Positions 55,607 through 64,000 of a stretch of 64,000 nucleotides of DNA are shown here, in pieces. This DNA comes from Segetibacter sp. (GTDB lineage: Bacteria > Bacteroidota > Bacteroidia > Chitinophagales > Chitinophagaceae). The notes under the pieces are model-generated. The model was not told where the DNA came from. It searched no databases and saw only the letters and a program-made list of their open reading frames with translations. Numbering within the stretch: position 1 is the stretch's first letter; each line of letters opens with the position of its first letter. Where the stretch lies: NCBI RefSeq assembly GCF_025963695.1, contig NZ_JAOQAH010000040.1:1-64000 (forward strand), read 5' to 3'. A program made the translations under genes and the position numbers.

Positions 55607-55937
55607 GCATTGCAGAGGGCTATAAAAGACAATAGGGTAGAAGGTGGTGATCCATTATTCAGATAGTGGAGTGCAGTATTGCCCTAAATACACGTCTATC
55701 CTTACAAAGAAGAAAGCGGTGATAAGCATGACTGAAAGTGGAAGTGCGTACAAGAATGCAGTGGCAGAAAGAGTAAATGGAATATTGAAAACAGCATTAC
55801 TATAAGAAATACAAAGATTGGCAGGAAGCCCGAGCAGCTATAAACAAAGCAATTCCATATTTATAACAATAAGCGCTGGTATATAAGAATAGAAATGATG
55901 ACACAGCATAAAGCCCACTGCAAAAAGGTGAACTAAA
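55607..55937 (+). pseudogene. Decayed IS3-family transposase (OrfB C-terminal part)
   Basis: ALQRAIKDNRVEGG reads in one frame from 55607. From 55647 the next frame gives VIHYSDSGVQY, then MTESGSAYKNAVAERVNGIL to a stop at 55803-55805. A third stretch near 55860 reads YNNKRW, then IEMMTQHKAH. Together these match the end of IS3/IS150 OrfB: IHHSDRG-QY, the catalytic-region SMTE-G-NA-AER-NGI, and YN-KRPH-S--MMTP--AH. Several frameshifts and stops make it inactive. The N-terminal half and OrfA are missing. Confidence 0.75.
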
Positions 55938-56077
55938 GATGTTGTGGGAGAAAAAAGAATATAACCGTAAAAAGAGGCAGAGTCTTGCGCTGTTAATTGA
56001 GCCGTCTCAGCCTCTTTAAACTATCTTGCAAAACATATTACAAATAAAATCTGTATACCTATTTTAGGGACAACTCA
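55607..56077 (+). mobile_element. IS3-type insertion sequence relic, right part
   Basis: Combines the transposase remnant with the downstream segment CTGTATACCTATTTTAGG at about 56050, which resembles the right end of Bacteroidota IS3 elements (a T-rich CCTATTTTAGGACAA-type terminus). A hairpin formed by AAAGAGGC and GCCTCTTT (55971-56017) lies inside. The left end and OrfA are gone. Confidence 0.5.
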
Positions 56078-56223
56078 AAATTCCAAACGGGCTGCTCGAT
56101 AATTGTTACAGCTTTAAATTTGTAAACTATTCAGGGAGAAGACAACGTAATTGGGGTTTATTGTAATCTTATGAAACGAGTAGGGCCGTGATAGCGGAGA
56201 CTGTGAAGAGTAGAAATAAAAAA

Positions 56224-56247
56224 GTACAAGAGTGCGACGCAAGAGTG
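56224..56247 (-). repeat. Dispersed dyad element, copy 17 (GCGTCGC class)
   Basis: Minus strand: CTCTTGCGTCGCACTCTTG followed by TAC, close to copies 8 and 12. It lies 69 bp before the HerA-like gene. Confidence 0.7.
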
Positions 56248-56315
56248 GCGATACTAATTGAAATGTTTGTTCCAAAAAATTGCGTTCGCACTTATATCAA
56301 AAAAAAATTCTTTCG

Positions 56316-57869
56316 ATGGCAGATAAGCAAAAATTTATAGAGGCAATAAAAACGGGTTACACTTTTAAGGGAGAGGCTATAAAAATTGGCAGAGCAATGC
56401 TTGATGGAGAAGTTGTGCCAGATGCGGATGTTTATGTACCACTAAAGACAATGAACAGACACGGGTTAATCTCGGGGGCTACAGGAACCGGTAAAACAAA
56501 AACGCTGCAAATGATTAGCGAGGGTTTGAGTAACGCGAGTGTTCCGGTTTTGTTAATGGATATAAAGGGAGACTTAAGCGGGATTGCCATGCCGGGGTCT
56601 TCAAACACAAACATTCTTGAGCGTTGCGGAAAGTTAGGCGAAACGTATACACCAACTAACTATCCGGTTGAACTGCTAACGTTAAGCAATGAAAAAGGTG
56701 TAAGGCTGAGGGCGACAGTGAGCGAATTTGGACCTGTGTTACTGTCGAAAATATTGGGGCTTAATGATACACAAGCGGGGCTGGTGGCGATGATTTTTAA
56801 ATATTGTGACGACAACAAATGGCCGTTGCTCGATTTAAAAGATTTTATTAAAGTATTGCAATATGTTGGTAACGAAGGCAGGGCTGAAATTGAAAAAGAT
56901 TACGGCAAAATAGCAACTACCACAACCGGTACGATTTTGAGAAAGGTAGTGGAGCTGCAACAACAAAAAGCCGACATTTTTTTTGGAGAAAGAAGTTTTG
57001 AAGTTGAAGACTTGATGAAAATAAGCGACGACGGAAGGGGCATGATAAACGTGTTAAGGGTGACCGACCTGCAAGATCGTCCGAAGCTATTTTCGACATT
57101 TATGCTCCAAATGCTGGCAGAATTGTATGCGATCAGTCCGGAAGAAGGTGATCTTGATAAACCAAAACTGGTGATGTTTATTGATGAAGCTCACCTGATT
57201 TTCCAGGAGGCGAGCCAGGCATTGATGCAGCAAATTGAAACCGTTATCAAGCTAATCAGATCAAAGGGAATTGGAATTTTCTTTGTCACCCAAAATCCGA
57301 TGGATGTACCGGCAGGCGTGTTAAGCCAGTTAGGTATGAAAGTTCAGCATGCGTTAAGGGCATTTACCGCAGTTGATAGAAAAGTGATTAAACAGACTGC
57401 TGAAAACTATCCTGAAACTATTTTTTATGAAACAAATGAACTGATAACCCAAATGGGTATAGGTGAAGCCTTCATTACAACGCTAAATGAAAAGGGTATT
57501 CCTACACCACTTGTACATGCTATGCTTGCCCCCCCGCAAAGCAGGATGGATGTGTTGACCGATGAAGAAATGGATACGATTGTTGGTGAAAGCAAGCTTG
57601 CTGCTAAGTACAATAAGTCGGTTGATAGCGAAAGCGCGTATGAAATATTAACAGCTAAACTGGAAGAGGCTGCAGAAAACACCAAAGAACAGGAGGAAAA
57701 GAAAAAAGAAGCACAAGCAGAGAAACGAAGTGCTAAAAAAGAGGAAGGGTTTTTTGACAGCCCATTGGTAAAAAGCGCGGGAAGAACTGCAGCAAATATT
57801 ATAACACGAAGTTTGCTGGGTGCCCTTGGCCTGGGTGGAAGAAGCAGAAGAAGTAAAAGTTGGTTTTGA
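56316..57869 (+). CDS. HerA-like ATPase, DUF853 family
   Basis: A 517-residue P-loop ATPase of the HerA-FtsK superfamily. Walker A is GATGTGKT at residues 54-61, Walker B is LVMFIDEAHLIFQ near 290, and a sensor-type motif FFVTQNPMDVPAGVL follows, then the arginine-bearing HALRAFTAVDRKVIK. The C-terminal ~60 residues are a charged coiled coil (EEAAENTKEQEEKKKEAQAE) and a Gly/Arg tail. Related DUF853 proteins have uncertain roles in DNA translocation or processing. The ATG at 56316 is chosen over a TTG 12 codons upstream. It converges on recQ. Confidence 0.9.
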   Translation: MADKQKFIEAIKTGYTFKGEAIKIGRAMLDGEVVPDADVYVPLKTMNRHGLISGATGTGKTKTLQMISEGLSNASVPVLLMDIKGDLSGIAMPGSSNTNILERCGKLGETYTPTNYPVELLTLSNEKGVRLRATVSEFGPVLLSKILGLNDTQAGLVAMIFKYCDDNKWPLLDLKDFIKVLQYVGNEGRAEIEKDYGKIATTTTGTILRKVVELQQQKADIFFGERSFEVEDLMKISDDGRGMINVLRVTDLQDRPKLFSTFMLQMLAELYAISPEEGDLDKPKLVMFIDEAHLIFQEASQALMQQIETVIKLIRSKGIGIFFVTQNPMDVPAGVLSQLGMKVQHALRAFTAVDRKVIKQTAENYPETIFYETNELITQMGIGEAFITTLNEKGIPTPLVHAMLAPPQSRMDVLTDEEMDTIVGESKLAAKYNKSVDSESAYEILTAKLEEAAENTKEQEEKKKEAQAEKRSAKKEEGFFDSPLVKSAGRTAANIITRSLLGALGLGGRSRRSKSWF

Positions 57870-57959
57870 TATATAGGTTGCCACGTTTAGTTATATATTT
57901 TTTCAATTCTACCAATTCTATTACCTCTGGCGGCCTTGATAAAGCTTCCGCATAGTTGT

Positions 57960-59873
57960 TCAAATTTTTTTTAAAACTGGTGCTACCAGTCCTTTCTCAT
58001 TTACTATAACTTTTCCTTCCTGCTGCAGGTAATCTAAAACCTTCCAGATCTTATCTTTTTTAAAACCGTTTAGTTTTTCCAGAAGTTGTTGGATGGCAGT
58101 AGGATTTTCTAAAATTGCTAAAATCTTATTGCTGATAGTTCCAAACTCTTCAATTGATAGAGGAAGTTTTTTTTGCTGCAAACAAACATCGCAGGAGCCA
58201 CACCTCTTCATGTCTACATCACCAAAATATCTTCCGATATATTGGCTCCGGCAATCCCGTTCTAACAACACATACTTTTCCATTGCATCAATTCTTAATT
58301 GATATTGTTGCTTTCGCTTAAGATATGCTTCATGATGAAAAGTAAGGTGCTCGGCAGGTGCACGGTTTTGCAGGAGAAATATTTGAGGCGTTTCTTTTTG
58401 CGGTTTATAATTAACAACACCAAAAGCTTGTAACTCCTTTAATTGATCTGAAAGTTCTTGAGCAGGTAATTTGGTTAACCTCGATATCAATTTTTCATTA
58501 ATCGATACTTCATTATCGAAAACACCTTCGTAGCTGCGGAGCAAATATTTGATCAGGTTTTCAAGTGGAGGATGAGAATTTTCGAATTGAAGGAGGTTTT
58601 CTTTAGTGCAAGTGAAACCAACTTTTGCGGGTATAAAAACCTGTTCGTTAAAACTAAGAATGCCTTCCTGTTCTAACGCTTTAATGGCATTGATGACCAG
58701 GAAAATATCGAGTTTAAAGTTGAGAACGAAGTCGTTTAGATTGAAGTCGTAATACATTCCTTCGCCACCCCCTACCGGTATTTGCAGGTGGTTTGCAAGC
58801 GCTTGATAAACTTTTTTAATTTCAATTATGGAAGGATATTTCTGTTCAGGCAACTTCTTTAAATCCTCGACTTCATTTTGCGTACACAATAAAACAGCAA
58901 ACGCCCTCTTGCCATCTCTTCCGGCACGTCCGGCTTCCTGGTAATAGTTCTCCAGGCTATCGGGAATATCGATATGCACTACGACTCTTACATCAGGCTT
59001 ATCTATCCCCATTCCAAAAGCGTTCGTTGAAACAATTACCCTTGTTCTGTTTTCAATCCAATCTTCCTGCTTTTCATTTCGTTCATCTTGTAACAAGCCC
59101 GCGTGGTAGTAGCCAGCAGAAATATTATTTAGCTTTAGAAGGTTAGCGAATTCTTTTGTCCTTTTTCTGTTACGGCAATAAACAATTGCGCTTCCCGGTA
59201 CTTTTTGTAAGATTTCAAGCAGCTTATTAAACTTGCTTTCGGCCTTAAAAACACTGAATGAAAGATTGGGTTTTTCAAAAGATTGCCTGAAAACGTGTTG
59301 CTTTTTAAAATTCAGCTTATCACAAATGTCCTCTTGAACAATTGGTGTTGCTGAAGCAGTTAATGCAAGCACAGGCACAGTAGGAAATTCTTTACGGACG
59401 CCTGCAATACGTAAATAAGGTGGGCGAAAATCGTAACCCCATTGAGAGATACAATGGGCTTCGTCGATAGCAATAAGGTTTAAATTAAATGCAGGTAGAT
59501 ATTCTTTAAAAAGGTTTGTCTCTAGTCGTTCGGGCGAAACGTACAAGAATTTATACGGACCAAATGCTGCATTTTGTAACGTTTGCTTTACCTCGAAATA
59601 CGTCATGCCACTGTGAATGGAAAGTGCGGGGATATTTCGCTTCTTCAGGTTTTCCACCTGGTCTTTCATCAAGGAAATGAGAGGGCTTATGACAAGGCAC
59701 AACCCTTCTTTAGCTAAAGCAGGAATTTGAAAGCAAATTGATTTACCCCCACCTGTTGGTAGTAGTGCCAACACATCTTTACCATCCATTACAGCATTGA
59801 TGATTTCTTCCTGCAAAGGGCGGAAGAAATGGTGTCCCCAATATTGTTTCAGTATTTCTTGTGGTAAAGGCAA
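57960..59873 (-). CDS. recQ: RecQ family ATP-dependent DNA helicase
   Basis: A 637-residue superfamily 2 3'-5' helicase for recombination repair. Walker A is TGGGKS (residues 40-45), motif II is AIDEAHCISQWGYDF, motif III is ALTASATP, and motif VI is QEAGRAGRDGKRA. The RecQ zinc site has Cys residues in LERDCRSQYIGRYFG and RCGSCDVC. There is no C-terminal HRDC domain; a winged-helix-like end is present (IWKVLDYLQQEGKVIVNEKG). It may be one of several RecQ paralogues. It is transcribed alone. Confidence 0.93.
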   Translation of the reverse strand: MPLPQEILKQYWGHHFFRPLQEEIINAVMDGKDVLALLPTGGGKSICFQIPALAKEGLCLVISPLISLMKDQVENLKKRNIPALSIHSGMTYFEVKQTLQNAAFGPYKFLYVSPERLETNLFKEYLPAFNLNLIAIDEAHCISQWGYDFRPPYLRIAGVRKEFPTVPVLALTASATPIVQEDICDKLNFKKQHVFRQSFEKPNLSFSVFKAESKFNKLLEILQKVPGSAIVYCRNRKRTKEFANLLKLNNISAGYYHAGLLQDERNEKQEDWIENRTRVIVSTNAFGMGIDKPDVRVVVHIDIPDSLENYYQEAGRAGRDGKRAFAVLLCTQNEVEDLKKLPEQKYPSIIEIKKVYQALANHLQIPVGGGEGMYYDFNLNDFVLNFKLDIFLVINAIKALEQEGILSFNEQVFIPAKVGFTCTKENLLQFENSHPPLENLIKYLLRSYEGVFDNEVSINEKLISRLTKLPAQELSDQLKELQAFGVVNYKPQKETPQIFLLQNRAPAEHLTFHHEAYLKRKQQYQLRIDAMEKYVLLERDCRSQYIGRYFGDVDMKRCGSCDVCLQQKKLPLSIEEFGTISNKILAILENPTAIQQLLEKLNGFKKDKIWKVLDYLQQEGKVIVNEKGLVAPVLKKI

Positions 59874-60034
59874 AAAGGTAAATTGATTTAATATTTGGCG
59901 GAGTTTCCACTTCGACCATTATGCAATTTACCTTCTAATGGTGGTAAGCTAAATCATAAAAGTTTGTTTTAGAAAAATCGCGCTGATTAATAGCTGTGAA
60001 GGCGGCAACTACTAAAAGTGGTTGTTTATAAAAC

Positions 60035-62152
60035 TCAAAGTACTTTCTTCCATTTCAACCATAAAGAATTTGCGGCCAATACCACATCACTTAAACCCAT
60101 AACTAAAGCACCGGCGGTGGGAGTAAGTAAGCCAACAGCAGCAATCGGTATAGCAATAATATTGTATAGGAAAGCCCAGAATAAATTACCTTTTATAGTG
60201 CCATAAGTATGCTTTCCTAGTTGTATTGCCATTGGCAGCTTTTTTAGTCCACTATCCATCAAAACCACAGAAGCACTTTGAATTGCTAACTGCGATGCTT
60301 TGCTTAAAGAAATACTGATGGTTGCTTTTGCAAGGGCGGGTGCATCATTAATACCATCACCAACCATCACAGTCGGTTGTTCTTTCACAAGTTGTGCAAT
60401 CTTTTCAAGTTTTTGTTGCGGTGTATTTTCGGCAAAGAATTCGTCAATTTTAAGTTGATCTGCAATTTGTTTTGTTTTTGCATTAGAGTCACCGCTTAAT
60501 AAAATTGTTTTGATCCCCTTTTTTTTGCAAAAGCCTATTACGTCCGCGGCCTCGGGTCGAAGTTCATCTGCTATATCTATCCACCCAAGTGCCTTGCCGT
60601 TCTTGGTTACATATAAATGATGGCCATCGTCAACAATAGCCGGATCAATTTTCGAAGAACCGATGGAATAAAGATTTCCTGCTTTGTCTTCGGCTTTCAG
60701 TCCGAGACCTTTTATCTCTTCCGTTTTCTTCCATCTTATCGGTTTATTAACTTTCCATGCATCAGAAATACTTTTTGCAATTGGATGATTTGACATGTTT
60801 TCTAGCGAAAAAACAATTCTTCTAAATTCTTCCTCGTCTATTAAAGACTTAAAACTGGTGATGCTAAATTTTCCATTTGTAAGTGTTCCGGTTTTATCAA
60901 ATACTATTTGCTTAATGTTTCGAAATAACTCCATACTTTTTGCATCGGTAAACAATATGCCTTCTTTAGCAGCTCTGCCCAAACCAACAGCAATAGCTGC
61001 TGGCGTTGCTAACCCCATAGCACAAGGACACGATATAACCAACACTGCAATAGCTCTCATCAGGCTTTCCTGGAAAGTAGTTTCAACAAAAAAGTAATTA
61101 ATTGCAAGCGTAAGCAGGGAAATAGAAATGACTACAGGAACAAATATTGCTGCAATTCTGTCCACCAGCTTCTGCACGGGCGGCTTTTGATTTTGGGCCT
61201 GTTTCATCATTTGTACAATACTATTAAGCACTGTTTCATTTCCGGTAGCGGTTACATAAGTTCTAACAGTACCATTAGAAATGGCGCTTCCTCCAATCAG
61301 TATATCATTTTGCTTTTTAAATACAGGAACACTTTCGCCTGTTATAATGGCTTCGTTTACTTCGGCCTCGCCACTTAGAATTTTACAATCCATTGGTACC
61401 TGCTCGCCTGTTTTTATCAACAGCAGGTCGCCAACTTTTAGAAAGGTATTTTCTATAGGAAAAATATTTTCGTTGTGTTGATCATCGTACGCAATCATGT
61501 TCGCCATTACCTTTTCATTTCGGGTAAGTTCTTTAATTGCCTTTTGGGTTTTTTCTATAGAAAGGTCCTCAAGCCAGTTACCAAAAAATACGATGTTTAT
61601 AATAGACGCAGCCGTTTCGAAGAAAATTTTGGAAGGATCCAGGGTAATTAATCCGATGAGACTATAGACAAAAGCAGCAGTAGCTCCCAGGGCTATCAAG
61701 ACGTTCATATTTGGTACCCCCGATCTCAAACTATTAATCGCGCTTTTCCCGAAATAACCCATGCCTACAATAAATACTGGCAGACATAGTGCCATCTGTG
61801 TTACAGGGTTGTGCAAGAGATGCAACTGTAGCGACATGCCCATATGCCCTAACATCAATAACAAAGTAAAGGGAAGGCAGAACCAAAACTTCTGGAGATG
61901 AGTCTTTAAGAATTTTTTTGATGGTACTATTGTTGTTTCCGAATCATCTGCCTTAACTGTATATCCTAATAACTCAATATTTTTTTTCGCTTTTTCAAGA
62001 TTTCCACCTGCTGATGCCGTTTCAAATACCACCTCTCCACTAATTGGGTTAACTAAAATCTCCTGCATTCCCTGCTTTTGTAACACCTTGTTTACACTTA
62101 ACGCACAATTACTGCATGTCATCCCCTCCACTTTCCAATTTACTTTTTCCAT
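60035..62152 (-). CDS. Copper-type heavy-metal P1B-ATPase
   Basis: A 705-residue metal-exporting ATPase. One N-terminal metal-binding domain has GMTCSNC at residues 10-16. Membrane helices begin near residue 88. The actuator TGES is at 271-274; the membrane metal site CPC is at 375-377 (SCPCAMGLATPAA), the mark of P1B-1 copper pumps. The phosphorylation site DKTGTLT is at 419-425, and the hinge GDGINDAPALA lies in the C-terminal third. It exports Cu(I) from the cytoplasm or loads oxidases. No CopZ or regulator is adjacent. Confidence 0.93.
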   Translation of the reverse strand: MEKVNWKVEGMTCSNCALSVNKVLQKQGMQEILVNPISGEVVFETASAGGNLEKAKKNIELLGYTVKADDSETTIVPSKKFLKTHLQKFWFCLPFTLLLMLGHMGMSLQLHLLHNPVTQMALCLPVFIVGMGYFGKSAINSLRSGVPNMNVLIALGATAAFVYSLIGLITLDPSKIFFETAASIINIVFFGNWLEDLSIEKTQKAIKELTRNEKVMANMIAYDDQHNENIFPIENTFLKVGDLLLIKTGEQVPMDCKILSGEAEVNEAIITGESVPVFKKQNDILIGGSAISNGTVRTYVTATGNETVLNSIVQMMKQAQNQKPPVQKLVDRIAAIFVPVVISISLLTLAINYFFVETTFQESLMRAIAVLVISCPCAMGLATPAAIAVGLGRAAKEGILFTDAKSMELFRNIKQIVFDKTGTLTNGKFSITSFKSLIDEEEFRRIVFSLENMSNHPIAKSISDAWKVNKPIRWKKTEEIKGLGLKAEDKAGNLYSIGSSKIDPAIVDDGHHLYVTKNGKALGWIDIADELRPEAADVIGFCKKKGIKTILLSGDSNAKTKQIADQLKIDEFFAENTPQQKLEKIAQLVKEQPTVMVGDGINDAPALAKATISISLSKASQLAIQSASVVLMDSGLKKLPMAIQLGKHTYGTIKGNLFWAFLYNIIAIPIAAVGLLTPTAGALVMGLSDVVLAANSLWLKWKKVL

Positions 62153-62287
62153 CTTAATACGGTTATAGTCTGTCTTGATTGCAAAGTTACTTTATAGCAA
62201 TCTCCTACCCGTTTTATCGAAGGTGCTATCTTTACTACGTTGTTGCAATTCAGTTAGAAATTGCAGCGATTTGACAATCCCTTATAG

Positions 62288-62698
62288 ATGCAATTAACTT
62301 TTACATTATCAGAAATCAGGCAAGCAGCAGAAAAAGTGTTTGAGATTGGGAAAGACCGAAAGGTTTGGGCAATACATGGCGAAATGGGTGCCGGGAAGAC
62401 AACGTTTATTCACGCTCTCTGTGAAAACCTGCAAATCTCCTCTGCTTTCGGTAGCCCTACTTATTCTATAATCAACGAGTATAAAAGCGAAAAGGTAGGG
62501 CAGATCTATCATATGGATTGGTACCGGTTAAAAGACGAAGACGAAGCATTACAGGCAGGTGTAGAAGATTGTTTATTTAGCGGAAGCTTTTGTATGGTAG
62601 AATGGTCTGAAAGAGCGCCAGCTTTGTTGCCCGCAGATTGTCTTCATATTTCAGTATGGATAGTTGATAAACAAACAAGGCAGCTTTCTTTAAAATAG
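62288..62698 (+). CDS. tsaE: tRNA threonylcarbamoyladenosine biosynthesis ATPase TsaE
   Basis: A 136-residue P-loop protein of the t6A (threonylcarbamoyladenosine) tRNA-modification complex with TsaB and TsaD. Walker A is GEMGAGKTTFI near residue 33; SPTYSIINEY and YHMDWYRLKDEDEA (Walker B region) and VEWSERAPALLP follow in the family order. Normal length. It precedes alanine dehydrogenase on the same strand, a frequent Bacteroidota arrangement. Confidence 0.96.
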   Translation: MQLTFTLSEIRQAAEKVFEIGKDRKVWAIHGEMGAGKTTFIHALCENLQISSAFGSPTYSIINEYKSEKVGQIYHMDWYRLKDEDEALQAGVEDCLFSGSFCMVEWSERAPALLPADCLHISVWIVDKQTRQLSLK

Positions 62699-62835
62699 AA
62701 CACCTGTTATGATCTTTGTTACAAAACCATGGGCGTTTATCAAACCATTATTCTGGTAAAAACAACCTAGCTTTAAATGATAAACTGTAAAGCCCCTATC
62801 TTGCAAAATTATTCTGTAATTAACTTTGTGCGTAC

Positions 62836-64000
62836 ATGGCATCTGTAAAGCCCCTTATTAGTACCTCTTTTTCATACGAAACATTAGAAGAAACGCTGGA
62901 TATAAAGGCGCAGGGGAAGCAATTATATATCGGCATTCCGAAAGAAACCGCATTCCAGGAGAATAGAATAGCATTGACACCAGAAGGTGTAAGTGTGCTG
63001 GTGAGTAATGGGCATAAAGTAACTATAGAATCTTTAGCCGGGGAAGGAAGCAAATATTCAGACAGGGACTATAGTGAAGCCGGAGCTCAAATAGAATTGA
63101 AACGGGAAGAAGTTTTCAAAGCGCCTTTACTGGTAAAAAGTGCACCGGTTGTTGAAGAAGATTTGCCGCTACTCCAAATGGGACAGACCATTATTTCTCC
63201 CATACATTTATCGGCAATGAAGGGTGAGTTCCTCCAAAAAATGATGGAGAAGAAAATTACGGCGCTAAGTTTTGAGAATTTAAAGGATCATAGCGGCACC
63301 TACCCCATTGTCAGAAGCATGAGCGAAATAGCGGGTGCTGCAATCATGTTGATTGCCGGCCAGTATTTGGGCTGTTCCAATAATGGCAAAGGTGTATTAT
63401 TGGGTGGTATTAGCGGTATCCCTCCTACAAAAGTTATCATCATAGGAGCTGGTGTTGTAGGTGAATTTGCTACCCGCACAGCCTTGGCTTTAGGTGCTTC
63501 TGTAAAAGTTTTTGATAACAACGTTTATCGGTTAAAACGATTGCAAAATAATCTTGGAGTAAGGGTGTGGACGAGTGTGATAGAACCGAAAATTCTGGCA
63601 AAACAATTAAAAACCTGCGAAGTAGCGGTTGGTGCACTGAGCAGTGAGTTTGGAAGAACGCCTATTTTAGTTTCAGAAGAAATGGTGGCTGCCATGAGAA
63701 CGGGCAGTGTTATTATAGACGTAAGCATCGACAGGGGCGGATGTTTTGAGACCAGCGAAATTACCAGCCACGAACAACCAACTTTTGTTAAACATGGAAT
63801 TATTCATTACTGCGTTCCCAACATTCCCAGTGGGTTTGCACGAACTGCCAGCCAGGCTATAAGTAACGTTTTAATGCCTCTGTTGCTTAATGTAAGTGAT
63901 GAAGGTGGAGTGGAAGAAATGGCATGGCACGACTTCAACCTGCGAAACGGCATCTACATATATAAAGGACATCTTACCAACTTTTACTTAAGCCAGCGAT
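62836..64000 (+). CDS. ald: Alanine dehydrogenase, 3' end cut by window edge
   Basis: NAD-dependent alanine dehydrogenase converting alanine to pyruvate and ammonia. The open frame begins at the ATG at 62836 and continues to the window end (388 codons visible). It shows IGIPKETAFQENRIALTPEGV, a Lys/His active-site region, the NAD-fold VIIIGAGVVGEFATRTALALGA near residue 200, then VIIDVSIDRGGCFETSEIT and PNIPSGFARTAS. The roughly 45 residues before the IGIPKE motif are longer than in most members, and the C-terminus is outside the window. It follows tsaE by 137 bp. Confidence 0.93.
   Translation, partial: MASVKPLISTSFSYETLEETLDIKAQGKQLYIGIPKETAFQENRIALTPEGVSVLVSNGHKVTIESLAGEGSKYSDRDYSEAGAQIELKREEVFKAPLLVKSAPVVEEDLPLLQMGQTIISPIHLSAMKGEFLQKMMEKKITALSFENLKDHSGTYPIVRSMSEIAGAAIMLIAGQYLGCSNNGKGVLLGGISGIPPTKVIIIGAGVVGEFATRTALALGASVKVFDNNVYRLKRLQNNLGVRVWTSVIEPKILAKQLKTCEVAVGALSSEFGRTPILVSEEMVAAMRTGSVIIDVSIDRGGCFETSEITSHEQPTFVKHGIIHYCVPNIPSGFARTASQAISNVLMPLLLNVSDEGGVEEMAWHDFNLRNGIYIYKGHLTNFYLSQR

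Larger units (their letters stand above)
55463..56315. other. Spacer with IS3 relic and element copy 17
   Basis: The 853-bp region between divergent obg and herA-like genes holds an IS3-type transposase remnant with its probable right end, then element copy 17 close to the HerA-like gene. No intact gene was found. Confidence 0.6.

Overview
The window looks like a chromosomal segment of a Bacteroidota bacterium, most likely Chitinophagaceae or a close relative. The grounds are moderate-to-low GC, few clear Shine-Dalgarno sites, TAnnTTTG-type promoter elements, and lineage-typical genes: the ftsX-DUF3098-uppP block, the PadR/PspC pair, DUF6089 and DUF4920 proteins, a KdnB-type dehydrogenase, a fused 2-oxoacid oxidoreductase alpha subunit and the tsaE-alanine dehydrogenase pair. 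No plasmid, phage or CRISPR locus is visible. Mobile DNA is limited to one decayed IS3-type transposase.

Layout: 1-7.5 kb holds leuS (cut by the left edge), a triplicated 208-bp repeat, ftsX/DUF3098/uppP, an MFS transporter translationally coupled to a metallo-beta-lactamase-fold hydrolase, and a CoA-binding protein. 7.5-17 kb holds envelope and sugar-acid genes: an outer membrane barrel, a CsgG-like exported protein, a decayed sodium/solute symporter next to a DapA-family lyase, a KdgF-like cupin, SMP-30 and sorbosone-type dehydrogenase lipoproteins, and a glycosyltransferase. 17-21 kb is a biotin-dependent acyl-CoA carboxylase set (carrier, biotin carboxylase, carboxyltransferase), followed by tRNA-Val. 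21-27.8 kb has a sphingomyelinase-D-like phosphodiesterase, PadR/PspC, a class V aminotransferase and 1.2 kb of gene-poor DNA with a decayed TonB-receptor-like start. 27.8-34.7 kb carries kdsB, a rhomboid lacking its catalytic residues, a KdnB-type Kdo 8-oxidase, korA, a Bax-inhibitor-1 protein and acylphosphatase. 34.9-45 kb has outer membrane proteins, a large S8 protease, DinB, DUF4920, a trehalose synthase-maltokinase fusion and a GT-C-like membrane protein. 45-55.5 kb has a stress-type cluster (BON lipoprotein, two DUF2382 proteins), a patatin, a GH31 glycosidase, small secreted proteins and obg. 55.6-64 kb has the IS3 relic, a HerA/DUF853 ATPase, RecQ, a copper P-type ATPase, tsaE and alanine dehydrogenase (cut by the right edge).

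The most unusual feature is not a gene. A short element recurs 17 times in intergenic DNA, about once per 3-4 kb. Its core is a 7-9 bp dyad that is either GCGTCGC or GTGTCAC, so both arms change together and symmetry is kept. Flanking arms are also shared (CATCGTTG before and CTTGTAC after in two classes; AACGNAATGCG in a third). No copy lies inside a called gene. This looks like a repeat family or binding site under selection for symmetry, and it is the best candidate here for something undescribed.

Other points worth attention are the pseudo-rhomboid, the Kdo8N-type gene pair, the altered catalytic motif in the maltokinase half of the TreS fusion, and several small decayed genes in the spacers. 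All functions are inferred from sequence reading alone; no database search was run.
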